Positions 1 through 9,778 of a DNA stretch of 32,413 nucleotides are shown in pieces. Below the pieces are notes generated by a model, which saw only the letters and a program-made list of their open reading frames with translations, was not told where the DNA came from and did not search any database. Source of the stretch: Deltaproteobacteria bacterium (GTDB lineage: Bacteria; Desulfobacterota; Dissulfuribacteria; Dissulfuribacterales; QOAL01); contig JALWYO010000134.1 of NCBI GenBank assembly GCA_026992735.1, positions 1 through 32,413 of the forward strand. Reading direction: 5' to 3'. The first letter of the stretch is position 1. Each line of letters begins with the position of its first letter. Position numbers and translations under genes: made by a program.

Positions 1-78
1 CTTAGGCCCGCCTTCGTACTAGCCTTCGGCAGCACTCGGCAGGGCCTTTCATCTCGTTACTATACACGGAATGTCAGA

Positions 79-1026
79 TTAAGTCATGACTATTTCACAA
101 ATGGGTGGCCGGATAACTTCGGAATCGGTGGCCGAATTGGTCGGAATAAGGACCAGTTCCTGTTTGAAGCCTTTTTCAGCTTCCTTTTTTGCTTTTGCAA
201 TCTCTTTTTCAAGGATTGCAGGGAAGCTTTCCACTTTCTGTCTCAGTTCAGCGAGTTCATTTTCTTTCTCCTGGATTGCGGTCTCCCTCTGTTCAATCTC
301 TTTCAGAACTTTTGTCCTTTTTTCTTCCAGTTCGTTTTCAAGGGCCTGGACCTTCTGATTGTAGGTGTCTTCCTCAATTTTTCTCTTCTTGTCCCTTTCG
401 TAAATATATTCTTCCTCTTCGCGCTCTCTTTCCTTGAGCCTTTTCCTCTTGAGCTCTTCAAATTCTTCCTGGAATGCTGCTTTCTGTTTTTTCCATCGGG
501 CGGTCTCGCTTGCTATTTCTTCCTTGAGTGCCGCCTTTCTGGCCTCGAAATCCGAGATCATCCGCTGGCTTTTGGCAGATAATTCCTCTTGGAGCTCCTT
601 GGTCCGTTGGGCGATCTCCTGTTCAATCTGATGTTTTTCTTCCTGATAAGCGGCCATCAACTTCTGAAAACTTTCAGTGGCGGCTTCAATATCGTAGAGT
701 TCTTTAAGTCTTTCTTCCTGCACTGAAATGGCGCGGTTCAGCTCTTCAAGGCGTTCTGCCTGGTTGGAAAGTTTTTGAGTGAGGTCATTCAGGGTTTTTG
801 CAAGGAGGGTTCTCAAGGAGGTGACATTTTCTATCACACCTTCAACAGTAGCCTTTTTGGCGCTGGAGACAGCCTGCTTCTCCCTGAGTTTCTCTGCTTC
901 TGAACGCCATTTTTCAGCTTCGCCTGCTTCCTTGAGCTTTTTCTGATATGCATTGAAAAGCTTGGAATATTTTTCGATGAGTTCTTTTTTGGTCATGGAC
1001 GTGGTTATCTTGAAATCATCCGCCAT
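79..1026 (-). CDS. Coiled-coil hypothetical protein, 315 aa
   Basis: Long ORF with Glu/Lys/Arg/Gln-rich heptad-like composition over most of its length; no recognisable enzymatic motif. Confidence 0.75.
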   Translation of the reverse strand: MADDFKITTSMTKKELIEKYSKLFNAYQKKLKEAGEAEKWRSEAEKLREKQAVSSAKKATVEGVIENVTSLRTLLAKTLNDLTQKLSNQAERLEELNRAISVQEERLKELYDIEAATESFQKLMAAYQEEKHQIEQEIAQRTKELQEELSAKSQRMISDFEARKAALKEEIASETARWKKQKAAFQEEFEELKRKRLKEREREEEEYIYERDKKRKIEEDTYNQKVQALENELEEKRTKVLKEIEQRETAIQEKENELAELRQKVESFPAILEKEIAKAKKEAEKGFKQELVLIPTNSATDSEVIRPPICEIVMT

Positions 1027-1231
1027 TGCCCTGCTCCTATTGTTGCAATGAATTTTGAACGGTGCTGAATAGATATGCTAACGTCCTTCAGGTGAAAATC
1101 CAACCGTTTCCTGACAGAAATAAAAGAAACAATGCCGTGCCTGCTGACGGGAGAGGAACCTGTTTGAGTCGGGGCAGATACTGTCCGGGAATGCAGGCAT
1201 AACTTGTCATTCCATGAAGGACACGGCCATC

Positions 1232-1957
1232 TTAAGCCTCTGTTGTTTGCCTTTTCTTGAGAAAAATAAGAAGGCGCTGGTGTCCTTCCATGGGAAGAGA
1301 TGTGTTAATGAGGCTATAGTAGAGCCCCATGCTTTCCAGGAAGCCCCGCTGTTTGTCCAGCTCTTGTTTCCCAGCAGGCCCTTTGAGCAGAATCATGGAG
1401 CCACTGGAACACACAAAATCAAGGCCTGTTTTAACAAACCACTTGATAGAGCCGGCTGCCTGGCTGACAATCAGGTCAAAGCCGTTTGCTGGAAGGTGGT
1501 CTGGCTGTTTATCATGGGCAATACGTTTTTCTTCTATGTAGATACCATTGAGGTTTAACGAGGCGCATATGAATCTCAGGAACGAGCATTTTTTTCTGAC
1601 CGATTCTGCTAACACCATGTAGAGATCAGGGCGGATTATCTTCATGATAAGACCGGGAACGCCGGGTCCAGTGCCTATGTCCAGCACTGTCTTGGCTTCT
1701 ATGTCCATGTGAGAAAGCAGGAGCAGGGTATCCCCGAGATGCTTGATCACCTGGCCTTCCGGTTCCCTTATGCCCGTAAGGTTTATTACCTTGTTCCACT
1801 TATGAAGTTCTGTGAAATAGAATAGCAGCTTTTCGGCCGTGGCGCTGTCCAGGGATAGGCCGGACCGTTGAAACAAGGCTGCGATAAGATCAGGCAGGTT
1901 CCGGCAGCTCTTCGTTGGTAAGGTTTCCAAAGGATGAATATTTGCCCACAAAGGCAA
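1232..1957 (-). CDS. rsmG: 16S rRNA (guanine-527-N7)-methyltransferase RsmG
   Basis: LHKWNKVINLTGI and VLDIGTGPGVPGLIMKIIRPD motifs typical of RsmG/GidB; start uncertain because the ORF overlaps the dnaB 3' end by 68 nt. Confidence 0.9.
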   Translation of the reverse strand: MPLWANIHPLETLPTKSCRNLPDLIAALFQRSGLSLDSATAEKLLFYFTELHKWNKVINLTGIREPEGQVIKHLGDTLLLLSHMDIEAKTVLDIGTGPGVPGLIMKIIRPDLYMVLAESVRKKCSFLRFICASLNLNGIYIEEKRIAHDKQPDHLPANGFDLIVSQAAGSIKWFVKTGLDFVCSSGSMILLKGPAGKQELDKQRGFLESMGLYYSLINTSLPMEGHQRLLIFLKKRQTTEA

Positions 1958-3272
1958 GCATGATCGTGCCTGTTGGGCCGTTTCTCTGTTTGGCCACGAT
2001 TATTTCCGCCTTGCCCCTCAAGGGATTGTCTTCATCTCTCTTGTAGACCTCGTCCCTGTAAATGAAGGCAATCACGTCGGCATCCTGCTCAATGGCCCCT
2101 GATTCCCTGAGATCGGACATCTGGGGGCGCTTGTTGGGCCTGTCCTCCACCTTTCTGTTCAACTGGGACAGGGCGATTACCGGAACATTCAGTTCCTTGG
2201 CCATGGCCTTGAGGGACCTGGAGATTTCTGATATCTCCTGTTCACGCCGTTCCGTGCCTGCACGTCCCTGCATTAGCTGGAGATAGTCCACTATTACCAG
2301 GCCTATATCCTTGTCGCTTTTTAGCCTTCTGGCCTTGGCCCGCATTTCGAGTACGCTCAGGGCGGGTGTGTCGTCTATGAATATCGGTGACTGGGAGAGA
2401 TTGCCGGCGGCATTGATGAGCCTTGGCCAATCTTCCTTGGCCAGGAAACCGGTTCTGACCCTGTGGGCATCTACCATTGCCTCTGAACACAGCATTCTAA
2501 GGGCCAACTGCTCCATGGACATTTCCAGGGAAAATATGGCCGTGGGGATGTTGTGTTCCACTGCAGCATGCTGGGCAATGTTCAGGGCAAAGGCGGTTTT
2601 GCCCATTGAAGGCCGCCCGGCAACAATGATGAGGTCAGAAGGTTGAAAGCCAGCAGTAATCTTGTCGAGTTCCGTGAACCCTGAGGGTATGCCGGTGATG
2701 AGTTCCTTCTTTTCGTACAGATCTTCGAGCTTTTTGATACTGCCTTTCAGTATCTCCTTCAATGGGCTGAAGGATTTTTTTATTTTCGCCTGGGAAAGCT
2801 CGAAGATTGCGTGTTCAGCGCTCTCCAGGATGTCGTCTATGTCACCTGCTTCTTCATAGCAAAGCGTGGCAATCTCGGAGCTTTTCTGGATGAGCCTCCT
2901 GAGTACAGCCTTGTCCCGCACAATCCTGGCGTAGTAATCAACATTAGAGGCAACGGGTACGGTTTCCGTGAGCTCTGCAAGATATACGCTGCCGCCAACC
3001 GCCTCCAGCTTTCCATCACTGGACAGTGCATTGTGTACGGTTACCAGGTCCTGGGGCTCGTTACGTTCAAAGAGATCCACCATGGTGGCATAGATGATGG
3101 CATGTGTTTCCTTGTAAAAGTCTTCAGGATTCAGGATCTCTATGACCTTAAGCAGTGCACCGTCCTCTATCATTATGCTGCCAAGAACGCATTGCTCGGC
3201 ATCGGTATTCTGCGGGGGAAGACGGAACTCGTCCCTGCTCAGTCTCTTGACCTGGAATTGACTTACTGCCAC
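1890..3272 (-). CDS. dnaB: Replicative DNA helicase DnaB
   Basis: Walker A GRPSMGKTAFALNIA, LVIVDYLQLM, RESGAIEQDADVI motifs; 460 aa; next to rplI. Confidence 0.97.
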   Translation of the reverse strand: MAVSQFQVKRLSRDEFRLPPQNTDAEQCVLGSIMIEDGALLKVIEILNPEDFYKETHAIIYATMVDLFERNEPQDLVTVHNALSSDGKLEAVGGSVYLAELTETVPVASNVDYYARIVRDKAVLRRLIQKSSEIATLCYEEAGDIDDILESAEHAIFELSQAKIKKSFSPLKEILKGSIKKLEDLYEKKELITGIPSGFTELDKITAGFQPSDLIIVAGRPSMGKTAFALNIAQHAAVEHNIPTAIFSLEMSMEQLALRMLCSEAMVDAHRVRTGFLAKEDWPRLINAAGNLSQSPIFIDDTPALSVLEMRAKARRLKSDKDIGLVIVDYLQLMQGRAGTERREQEISEISRSLKAMAKELNVPVIALSQLNRKVEDRPNKRPQMSDLRESGAIEQDADVIAFIYRDEVYKRDEDNPLRGKAEIIVAKQRNGPTGTIMLAFVGKYSSFGNLTNEELPEPA

Positions 3273-3278
3273 TTGTTA

Positions 3279-3725
3279 TTATTCGCTGGAGACAACCTTG
3301 ACCTTTATGGTTGCAGTGACATCCGGGCTGAGCTTTACAGGGACTTCATATTCACCAAGCGCCTTGATGGGCTCATCCAGGATGATCTTTTTCCTGTCAA
3401 TTTCAAAGCCGTTTTCCCCGACTGCCTTGGCAATGTCCAGGTTTGTGACAGAACCATAGAGTTTTTCCTCTTCGCCGACTTTCACCGGGATTTCGATATC
3501 AAGGCCGGCAAGCTGGGAGGCCAGGGCTTCATATTCTTCCTTCATCTTGGCAGCCCTTTTGAGAATGGCGTCTCTCTGGCGCTCCATCTTGGCTATATTT
3601 TTTTTGTCAGCAAGAATTGCCAGGCCTTTTGGAAGAAGGTAATTCCTGGCAAAACCGTCTGCTACATTTACAATATCTCCGGCCTTGCCGACATTTTCCA
3701 AACTTTCATTCAGAATGATTTCCAT
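3279..3725 (-). CDS. rplI: 50S ribosomal protein L9
   Basis: N-terminal MEIILNESLENVGKAGDIVNVADGFARNYLLPKGLA; 148 aa. Confidence 0.98.
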   Translation of the reverse strand: MEIILNESLENVGKAGDIVNVADGFARNYLLPKGLAILADKKNIAKMERQRDAILKRAAKMKEEYEALASQLAGLDIEIPVKVGEEEKLYGSVTNLDIAKAVGENGFEIDRKKIILDEPIKALGEYEVPVKLSPDVTATIKVKVVSSE

Positions 3726-3853
3726 CTTTTTCGAAAACCTCCAGATAAATAACGTATCATTAACGTATCATTACTATTTAAATTTATTAAAAATTCTTCA
3801 AAAAGGACAGCATGGCAGTGCCTGCCGGATATCCTGGTGCATGATCCATGTCT

Positions 3854-4840
3854 TTATGGTGCAGCTTCCTTCCCGCTTTTTTCCATGCGTTTCCGGAAGT
3901 CGAACCAGTTATCCATCAGGCCTATGAACAGCACGGCAAGCAGGCCATACCACTGGATGCCGAGTAACGTGTAAACCAGCCACCTGATGTAAGCAGGTGT
4001 TCTCATGGCAACGAAGAAGAAGCGCATCACGGCAAAACCCTGCACAAGATAGAAGATGCTGATGGCTGCTACCGCGTTTCTGCCTGCAGAAGAGATGCTG
4101 TCGTCAGTATAGAGGGCCATGAATCCGGTTACAATGAATGCCCACACAAGCCATTGCGGCATTTTCCACAGCTGGAATTCCGGGCCAAGCACTCTGCATG
4201 TGTTGCGAATTTTCCCGCACAAGGATAGCACGTGGATATTTACCAGGCTGAGGAAGATAAATACGCTTCCAATGATGCCGGGGAAATAGGAGAGCATGGT
4301 CGCCTTCATCTCGTTCATGATGGCTTCCATTTCCGGTGGGAACCCGTTCCCTGCGTTTGCCTTGTATATTTCCACAGCCTTGTCAAACTCCTGGCCTACC
4401 TGTGCAGTGATCTGCTGATAAACAGCAAGCGGCCTGCCTCCTGTTGCCAGAAACATTATAGTAACGGAGAGAACCACAAGGCAGAGAGAACATGCCACAA
4501 GTGCCTCAGGAGCTGTCCTCCCAGCCCAGGTAAAAATAACGAGTATTGCAGCCACGCATATCCCCTGGGCCAATATGAGCATTTCCTCCGGCATTCCCAG
4601 CAAGACCAGCCCAATTCCACCGGCAATGAACAGTCCAGCAAGTATCCAGAGCGTTCGTCTGTAATTGCCGGATATGCTCAGAAAGCAGGCTGAAATTCCC
4701 GGAGCAATGAACTGCAGCCCCTGGCTCAGGGCTGGTATTATACAGGGCAGAATAAGCGCAGCCGCACCTATTAATTCATCCCTGGTGATAATATATCCCC
4801 GGGGTGGGAGATCAGTACTGTTTTGGGATTCCGGGTTCAC
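3854..4840 (-). CDS. DUF2232-type (YybS-like) integral membrane protein, 328 aa
   Basis: Multiple hydrophobic helices; located between rpsR and rplI, where YybS/DUF2232 proteins are commonly found. Confidence 0.7.
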   Translation of the reverse strand: MNPESQNSTDLPPRGYIITRDELIGAAALILPCIIPALSQGLQFIAPGISACFLSISGNYRRTLWILAGLFIAGGIGLVLLGMPEEMLILAQGICVAAILVIFTWAGRTAPEALVACSLCLVVLSVTIMFLATGGRPLAVYQQITAQVGQEFDKAVEIYKANAGNGFPPEMEAIMNEMKATMLSYFPGIIGSVFIFLSLVNIHVLSLCGKIRNTCRVLGPEFQLWKMPQWLVWAFIVTGFMALYTDDSISSAGRNAVAAISIFYLVQGFAVMRFFFVAMRTPAYIRWLVYTLLGIQWYGLLAVLFIGLMDNWFDFRKRMEKSGKEAAP

Positions 4841-4858
4841 TCCATCAATGTTTAATCT

Positions 4859-5122
4859 TTAGTCTTTCAGGGCATGGCCGGAAGTAAATGGAATAAGAGC
4901 CATTATCCTGGCCTTCTTGATTGCATTGGTCAGCCTGCGCTGGTGTTTGGCACAGGTGCCTGTTACCCTTCTCGGCAGGATTTTCCCACGCTCTGTAATA
5001 AAATGTTTCAGAAGGTTTGCATCCTTGAAGTCCATAACAATCGCTTTGTCTGCACAAAAGCGGCAGATCTTCCTTCTTACGTATATTCTGCGGCGTCTAT
5101 ACCTATTCTGTGGGCGCTGCAT
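4859..5122 (-). CDS. rpsR: 30S ribosomal protein S18
   Basis: [60 protein letters not shown] is the S18 core. Confidence 0.98.
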   Translation of the reverse strand: MQRPQNRYRRRRIYVRRKICRFCADKAIVMDFKDANLLKHFITERGKILPRRVTGTCAKHQRRLTNAIKKARIMALIPFTSGHALKD

Positions 5123-5527
5123 TTATTCCTCCTTTCCCTCGCTGCTGGTTTCTTCCTGGGCTTCAGCAGCCTTCTGACCCTCGTCAGCTTCTTTTGATTC
5201 AGCATATTTACCGGCGGCTTTCTCTGCATTGAATTCATCAGAGAGCTTGGTGGTGATGAACTTCATTACCCGTTCATCCAGCCTGAAATTCCTGGTAAGC
5301 TCATGAATGGTAGAGGCCTTTGCCCCGAAATCGAAGACTACATAGTAGCCATGGGTTTGCTTCTGTACCTTGTAAGCAAGTTTTCTCAATGGCCATTGGT
5401 CAATATTTATTATTTGACCGCCGTCTTCCGTTATAATACTGGAAAATTTTTCCACAGCGTCATCCCTGGCCTCATTGTTCAACTCGGGATGAAGAAGGAA
5501 CATGGTTTCATAATGGCGCAATTTCAT
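5123..5527 (-). CDS. rpsF: 30S ribosomal protein S6
   Basis: MKLRHYETMFLLHPEL..., DQWPLRKLAYKVQKQTHGYYVVFDF; acidic C-terminal tail; immediately 5' of rpsR. Confidence 0.97.
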   Translation of the reverse strand: MKLRHYETMFLLHPELNNEARDDAVEKFSSIITEDGGQIINIDQWPLRKLAYKVQKQTHGYYVVFDFGAKASTIHELTRNFRLDERVMKFITTKLSDEFNAEKAAGKYAESKEADEGQKAAEAQEETSSEGKEE

Positions 5528-5705
5528 AAATGCCCCCTTTCGGTCTTTTCTCTGGCCCTAGTGTTCCAAAACCAGGGCAAGGAGGAGATGTAAAGCAGAT
5601 ATTTCTAACCTATAAAGCGCGCTGGAGTCAAGCTCAAACATGTCAATGCAGCAGAATTGATGTATTCGAGTCTTGCCAGAGTTTCCACTCGTACCTATTT
5701 TTCCA

Positions 5706-5719
5706 TTAACCCGGGTTAA
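5706..5719. promoter_or_regulatory. Perfect 14-bp palindrome TTAACCCGGGTTAA upstream of hsp20
   Basis: Exact self-complementary sequence about 120 bp upstream of the hsp20 start; regulatory role is inferred only. Confidence 0.35.
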
Positions 5720-5837
5720 ACATAATCCTTTCATGTCAATCGATATTTAGGGGATGAGGGGTGTGAGCCGGGTATTCCAAATTTTTCTAAAAATCATTTA
5801 ACTCATAAAAGCATGATTTTTTAAGGATGGATGAAAG

Positions 5838-6272
5838 ATGCCAGTAATAAAGTTGACAATTTCCAGGGAGATGCAGAGCATGAGGCGGGATTTTGAGCAG
5901 ATGATGGATGAACTTTTCCGGATACCTCAGCATCCCCTTGTATCAGGCATGGCCTGGGTGCCTGCCATGGATATATATGAAGATAAGACTTTCCTTTACG
6001 TTGTGGCAGAGATAGCCGGGGTTGATGCCGGAAGCCTGAAGCTTTCCATGGATGGGCAGCTTTTGCGTATAGCAGGCGTGAGAAAGCCTCCTGTTGCTAC
6101 CAACAGCAAGAGATTTTTCCAGATGGAGGTCGAGTACGGGCCTTTTGAAAGGATTGTACGGCTTCCCCTTGTTGTGGAATCGGAAACAGCAGATGCAAGG
6201 CTTGAGAATGGTCTTCTTCTGGTGCGTTTGCCAAAGAAGAAAGCCAGAAAGGTAACAATAGAAGTCAAGTGA
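5838..6272 (+). CDS. Hsp20/alpha-crystallin family small heat shock protein
   Basis: VPAMDIYEDKTFLYVVAEIAGVD... YGPFERIVRLP ... ARLENGLLLVRLPKK. Confidence 0.93.
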   Translation: MPVIKLTISREMQSMRRDFEQMMDELFRIPQHPLVSGMAWVPAMDIYEDKTFLYVVAEIAGVDAGSLKLSMDGQLLRIAGVRKPPVATNSKRFFQMEVEYGPFERIVRLPLVVESETADARLENGLLLVRLPKKKARKVTIEVK

Positions 6273-6377
6273 TTACAGAAGTGAAACGTACGAGGTTTTT
6301 TTTCTGCTATTTCATGCCGTGCTTGTCCTGGATTTTGGAAATTTCAAAACGATATTTTGCAGGAGTAACAGACAATT

Positions 6378-8801
6378 ATGAATAATATAAGAAATGAAAC
6401 AGATATAAAGGCATCGGCTGAACAGGCAAGTCAGTCTAATACCATAAGAGAGTTGCCGGTACTGCCAAGCAAGGATGTGGTGTTGTTTCCACATATGGTC
6501 GTACCTTGGATAGTAGAGCCACCGCATCTTGTAAGGATGATAGACGATGCCCTTGCCGCAGACAGGACCATTGCTGTTATCAGTGTGGACGGACCAGTTG
6601 AAGATGAGGCAGAGCTGCCTGAAAAGCTTCACAGGATGGGCACCATGGGCCTGATTTTGAGGATGGCCAAAAACGAGGAAGGGCATGCGCGTCTTGTAGT
6701 TCAGGGCGTTACCCGCGTCAGGGTAAAGGAGATAACCTCTACTGCTCCGTATATTAAAGCCAAAGTTGAGGCCGTGCAGGACGAGGTCAAAGAGGGCATG
6801 GCCATGGAGGCCATGGTAGTGAACATACGCCAGGCCTTCAGCAAGGTGTTGGAACTCTCGCCGAATCTGCCCGCCGAGCTCAAGGGTGTGGTAATGAACG
6901 TTGAGGACCCTGGGGTGTTGGCTGATATAGTAATAAGCCATCTCAATATTCCCTTGTCCCAAAAACAGGAGATACTGGATGAGCTGGATGTTATGGCAAG
7001 GCTCAACAAGGCCCTCATGATACTTTCCGAACAGCTGGAAATTCTGGAGCTTGGGCACAAGATTCAAAGCCAGGTTAGGGATCAGGTTGATAAGAACCAA
7101 AGGGAATATTTTCTCAGGGAGCAGCTCAAGGCCATTAAAAAGGAACTGGGCGAGGCTGATGGCCAGCCTGACGAGGTAGAAGAATTGCGGGAAAGGCTCA
7201 AGGAAAAGGAGCTGCCGGAAGAGGCCAGGAAAGAGGCCGAGAGGGAACTGGAAAGGCTTGCCCGCATGCATCCTTCCTCTTCAGAGTATACGGTGGCCAG
7301 GACATACCTGGATTGGATACTGGAACTGCCATGGAATGATTCCACCGAAGATCATCTGGACCTGGATGAGGCTCAGAAGGTACTTGACCAGGATCATTAT
7401 GACTTGGAAAAGATAAAGAAGCGGATTGTGGAGTTCATGGCGGTCAGGAAGCTCAAACCTGATGCAAAAGGAACTATTCTTTGCTTTGTAGGTCCTCCCG
7501 GCACGGGTAAAACCTCCCTGGGAAAGAGCATTGCCAGGGCCATGGGGCGCAAGTTTCATCGTATCGCCCTAGGAGGAGTGAGAGACGAGGCAGAGATACG
7601 GGGCCATAGGCGCACGTACGTTGGCGCAATGCCTGGCAGGATTATACAGGGGCTCAGAAAGGTGGGCGTCAATAATCCAGTGATGATGCTGGATGAGGTG
7701 GACAAGATAGGCTCTGACTTCAGGGGTGATCCTGCGTCCGCCCTGCTGGAAGTCCTTGATCCTGAACAAAATTCCAAGTTCACGGATCATTATCTTGGCG
7801 TGGAATTCGATCTTTCCAATGTCATTTTTATCGCTACGGCCAACATCCTGGACACGATTCCTTCTCCTCTCCTGGACCGCATGGAAGTGCTGGAGCTGTC
7901 CGGCTATACCTTGGAGGAAAAGATCGAGATAGCAAAGAGATACCTTATCCCACGCCAGCTTGAGGCTCACGGGTTGACCAAGAAGAACCTGTCCATAGAA
8001 AAGCGTGCTCTGGTCAGAATCATAGGTGAATATACCAGGGAAGCCGGCGTAAGAAATCTGGAACGCCAGATAGGGGCTATATGCAGAGCTGTCGCAAGAA
8101 AGGTGGCGACAGGGCACCAGGAAAAGATAGTTCTCAAGGTGCGAAACCTGGAAGAATACCTCGGCAAACCTAAATATATTTCAGACGTTGCTGAGCGTAC
8201 TTCTGTGCCAGGTGTTGCCACAGGCCTTGCCTGGACACCATCTGGAGGTGATATCCTTTTCATAGAGGCCACCAGGATGCCTGGTTCGGGAAAGTTGACG
8301 CTTACAGGGCAGCTCGGTGATGTCATGAAGGAGTCTGCGCAGACTGCTCTCAGCTATATTCGTTCCAGGGCCTGCGAGCTTGGTATTCCGCAGGACATCT
8401 TTAAGACAGAGGATGTGCATATCCATGTGCCTGCAGGAGCTATACCAAAGGATGGTCCGTCTGCAGGTGTTACCATTGGTGTTGCACTGGTGTCGCTCTT
8501 TACAGGTCGACCTGTGAGGCCTGAAGTGGCCATGACTGGAGAGATCACCCTCAGGGGCCTTGTTTTGCCTGTAGGTGGTATAAAGGAAAAGGTCTTGGCG
8601 GCACACAGGGCCAAGATAAAGGAGATAATACTCCCGAAGAGAAACGCTAACGATCTTGATGAGCTGCCTGAACAGGTACACAATGCCTTGAAATTCCATC
8701 TTATTTCAAGGCTGGATGATGCGATCAGGATTGCCTTCAGGAAAAAATCCAAAAAGAAGAAGGCTAACAAGGCCAGCAGCTCCATGCTGGCCTGTACATG
8801 A
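6378..8801 (+). CDS. lon: ATP-dependent protease La (Lon)
   Basis: 807 aa; Walker A GPPGTGKTSLGKS; catalytic PKDGPSAGVT and downstream GGIKEKVLAAHRA motif. Confidence 0.98.
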   Translation: MNNIRNETDIKASAEQASQSNTIRELPVLPSKDVVLFPHMVVPWIVEPPHLVRMIDDALAADRTIAVISVDGPVEDEAELPEKLHRMGTMGLILRMAKNEEGHARLVVQGVTRVRVKEITSTAPYIKAKVEAVQDEVKEGMAMEAMVVNIRQAFSKVLELSPNLPAELKGVVMNVEDPGVLADIVISHLNIPLSQKQEILDELDVMARLNKALMILSEQLEILELGHKIQSQVRDQVDKNQREYFLREQLKAIKKELGEADGQPDEVEELRERLKEKELPEEARKEAERELERLARMHPSSSEYTVARTYLDWILELPWNDSTEDHLDLDEAQKVLDQDHYDLEKIKKRIVEFMAVRKLKPDAKGTILCFVGPPGTGKTSLGKSIARAMGRKFHRIALGGVRDEAEIRGHRRTYVGAMPGRIIQGLRKVGVNNPVMMLDEVDKIGSDFRGDPASALLEVLDPEQNSKFTDHYLGVEFDLSNVIFIATANILDTIPSPLLDRMEVLELSGYTLEEKIEIAKRYLIPRQLEAHGLTKKNLSIEKRALVRIIGEYTREAGVRNLERQIGAICRAVARKVATGHQEKIVLKVRNLEEYLGKPKYISDVAERTSVPGVATGLAWTPSGGDILFIEATRMPGSGKLTLTGQLGDVMKESAQTALSYIRSRACELGIPQDIFKTEDVHIHVPAGAIPKDGPSAGVTIGVALVSLFTGRPVRPEVAMTGEITLRGLVLPVGGIKEKVLAAHRAKIKEIILPKRNANDLDELPEQVHNALKFHLISRLDDAIRIAFRKKSKKKKANKASSSMLACT
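8771..8792 (+). other. Perfect 8-bp hairpin at the lon 3' end (GGCCAGCA-GCTCCA-TGCTGGCC)
   Basis: Read directly; no T-tract follows, so not called a terminator. Confidence 0.5.
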
Positions 8802-9043
8802 TGTAATGTATCTGTTTGCAGGGCACTGTATCAGCCGTGTCAGCGGCCAATTGAAGATAGGAAAACTTGCATCCCTGTGTTCCTCGTAGGTTGATGCTAC
8901 CCTAATCCGGGATAATACATTTTAAACGTAAAACATGACATGACAGACCGATATTCCTAAAATCCTCTGGTTGAAATCCCGTGGATTCCTGTTATTGTTT
9001 ATCAGCGTATCTCGTTTTGTGGGATTTATAAGCTGAGAAGGAA

Positions 9044-9072
9044 GGCTGTCTGCCTGTCAGACGGTCTTTTTT
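9044..9072 (+). terminator. Candidate intrinsic terminator/attenuator between lon and greA
   Basis: GGCTGTCTG-CCTGT-CAGACGGTC stem (two G-U pairs) followed by TTTTTT. Confidence 0.5.
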
Positions 9073-9152
9073 AGTGCTGTCTTCCCGGCCGGTCAGTCTA
9101 TTGGCCGTGGATGCATGGCACATATTTTTGTGAATTTTCGAGGACTTTGCGC

Positions 9153-9626
9153 ATGGAACGTACACCTTTTACACCTGAAGGATATGAACGGCTTAAGAAT
9201 GAACTGGAGCATCTGGAGCGAGTGGAACGCTACCAGGTTATAAAGGCCATAGAAGAAGCCCGTGCCCATGGGGATCTTTCTGAAAATGCCGAATATCACG
9301 CGGCCAAGGAGAGACAGGGGCAGTTAGAGGCCCGCATACAGTATTTGAGCAGTAAGCTCGCTGCAGCGGATGTGATAGATTGCAAGACACAGTCACATGA
9401 CAGGGTTGTTTTTGGCGTAAAGGTGCGCCTTGAAAATGTGGACAGCGGGGAAGAAGTGGTCTATCAGCTTGTAGGGCCGGATGAGTCAGATATAAAGGAA
9501 GGCAAGATCTCCATCATGTCACCCCTCGGCAAGGCACTTCTTGGCAAGGAAGAGGGGGACGAGGTTGAATTTCAGTCGCCTTCCGGACTCAGGACATACG
9601 AGGTCCTTGAAATATTTACAGATTAG
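9153..9626 (+). CDS. greA: Transcription elongation factor GreA
   Basis: MERTPFTPEGYERLKNELEHLE...EARAHGDLSENAEYHAAKERQ; ORF track starts at 9111 but the ATG at 9153 fits the family. Confidence 0.95.
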   Translation: MERTPFTPEGYERLKNELEHLERVERYQVIKAIEEARAHGDLSENAEYHAAKERQGQLEARIQYLSSKLAAADVIDCKTQSHDRVVFGVKVRLENVDSGEEVVYQLVGPDESDIKEGKISIMSPLGKALLGKEEGDEVEFQSPSGLRTYEVLEIFTD

Positions 9627-9778
9627 CTGTATCTGCTTGCAGGGCAGGGCATATGCCGCGTTGCCGTGTATTTGGCAAAGGTGATACCGTTCTGTATTTT
9701 CTGTTTTGAATCAGCTTTATCTGCTGCACCGTCCTATTTTATGTCTCAGCAGGTTGGCAGCATGTTGTTTCAGGGTAT

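Noticed and set aside
1138-1199. TGCCTGC/GCAGGCA inverted repeat between rsmG and the coiled-coil gene
   Set aside because: Only 7 bp with a long loop; not distinguishable from chance
2811-3752. 313-aa plus-strand ORF
   Set aside because: Antisense to dnaB and rplI, both unambiguous
3854-4840. Membrane protein gene inside the rpsR-rplI block considered as an unusual insertion
   Set aside because: DUF2232/YybS-type genes near rplI are a known arrangement
6312-7271. 319-aa minus-strand ORF
   Set aside because: Antisense to lon, which has full family motifs; no independent protein signature
8771-8792. Hairpin at the lon 3' end considered as an intrinsic terminator
   Set aside because: No T-tract follows; a better candidate is at 9044-9072
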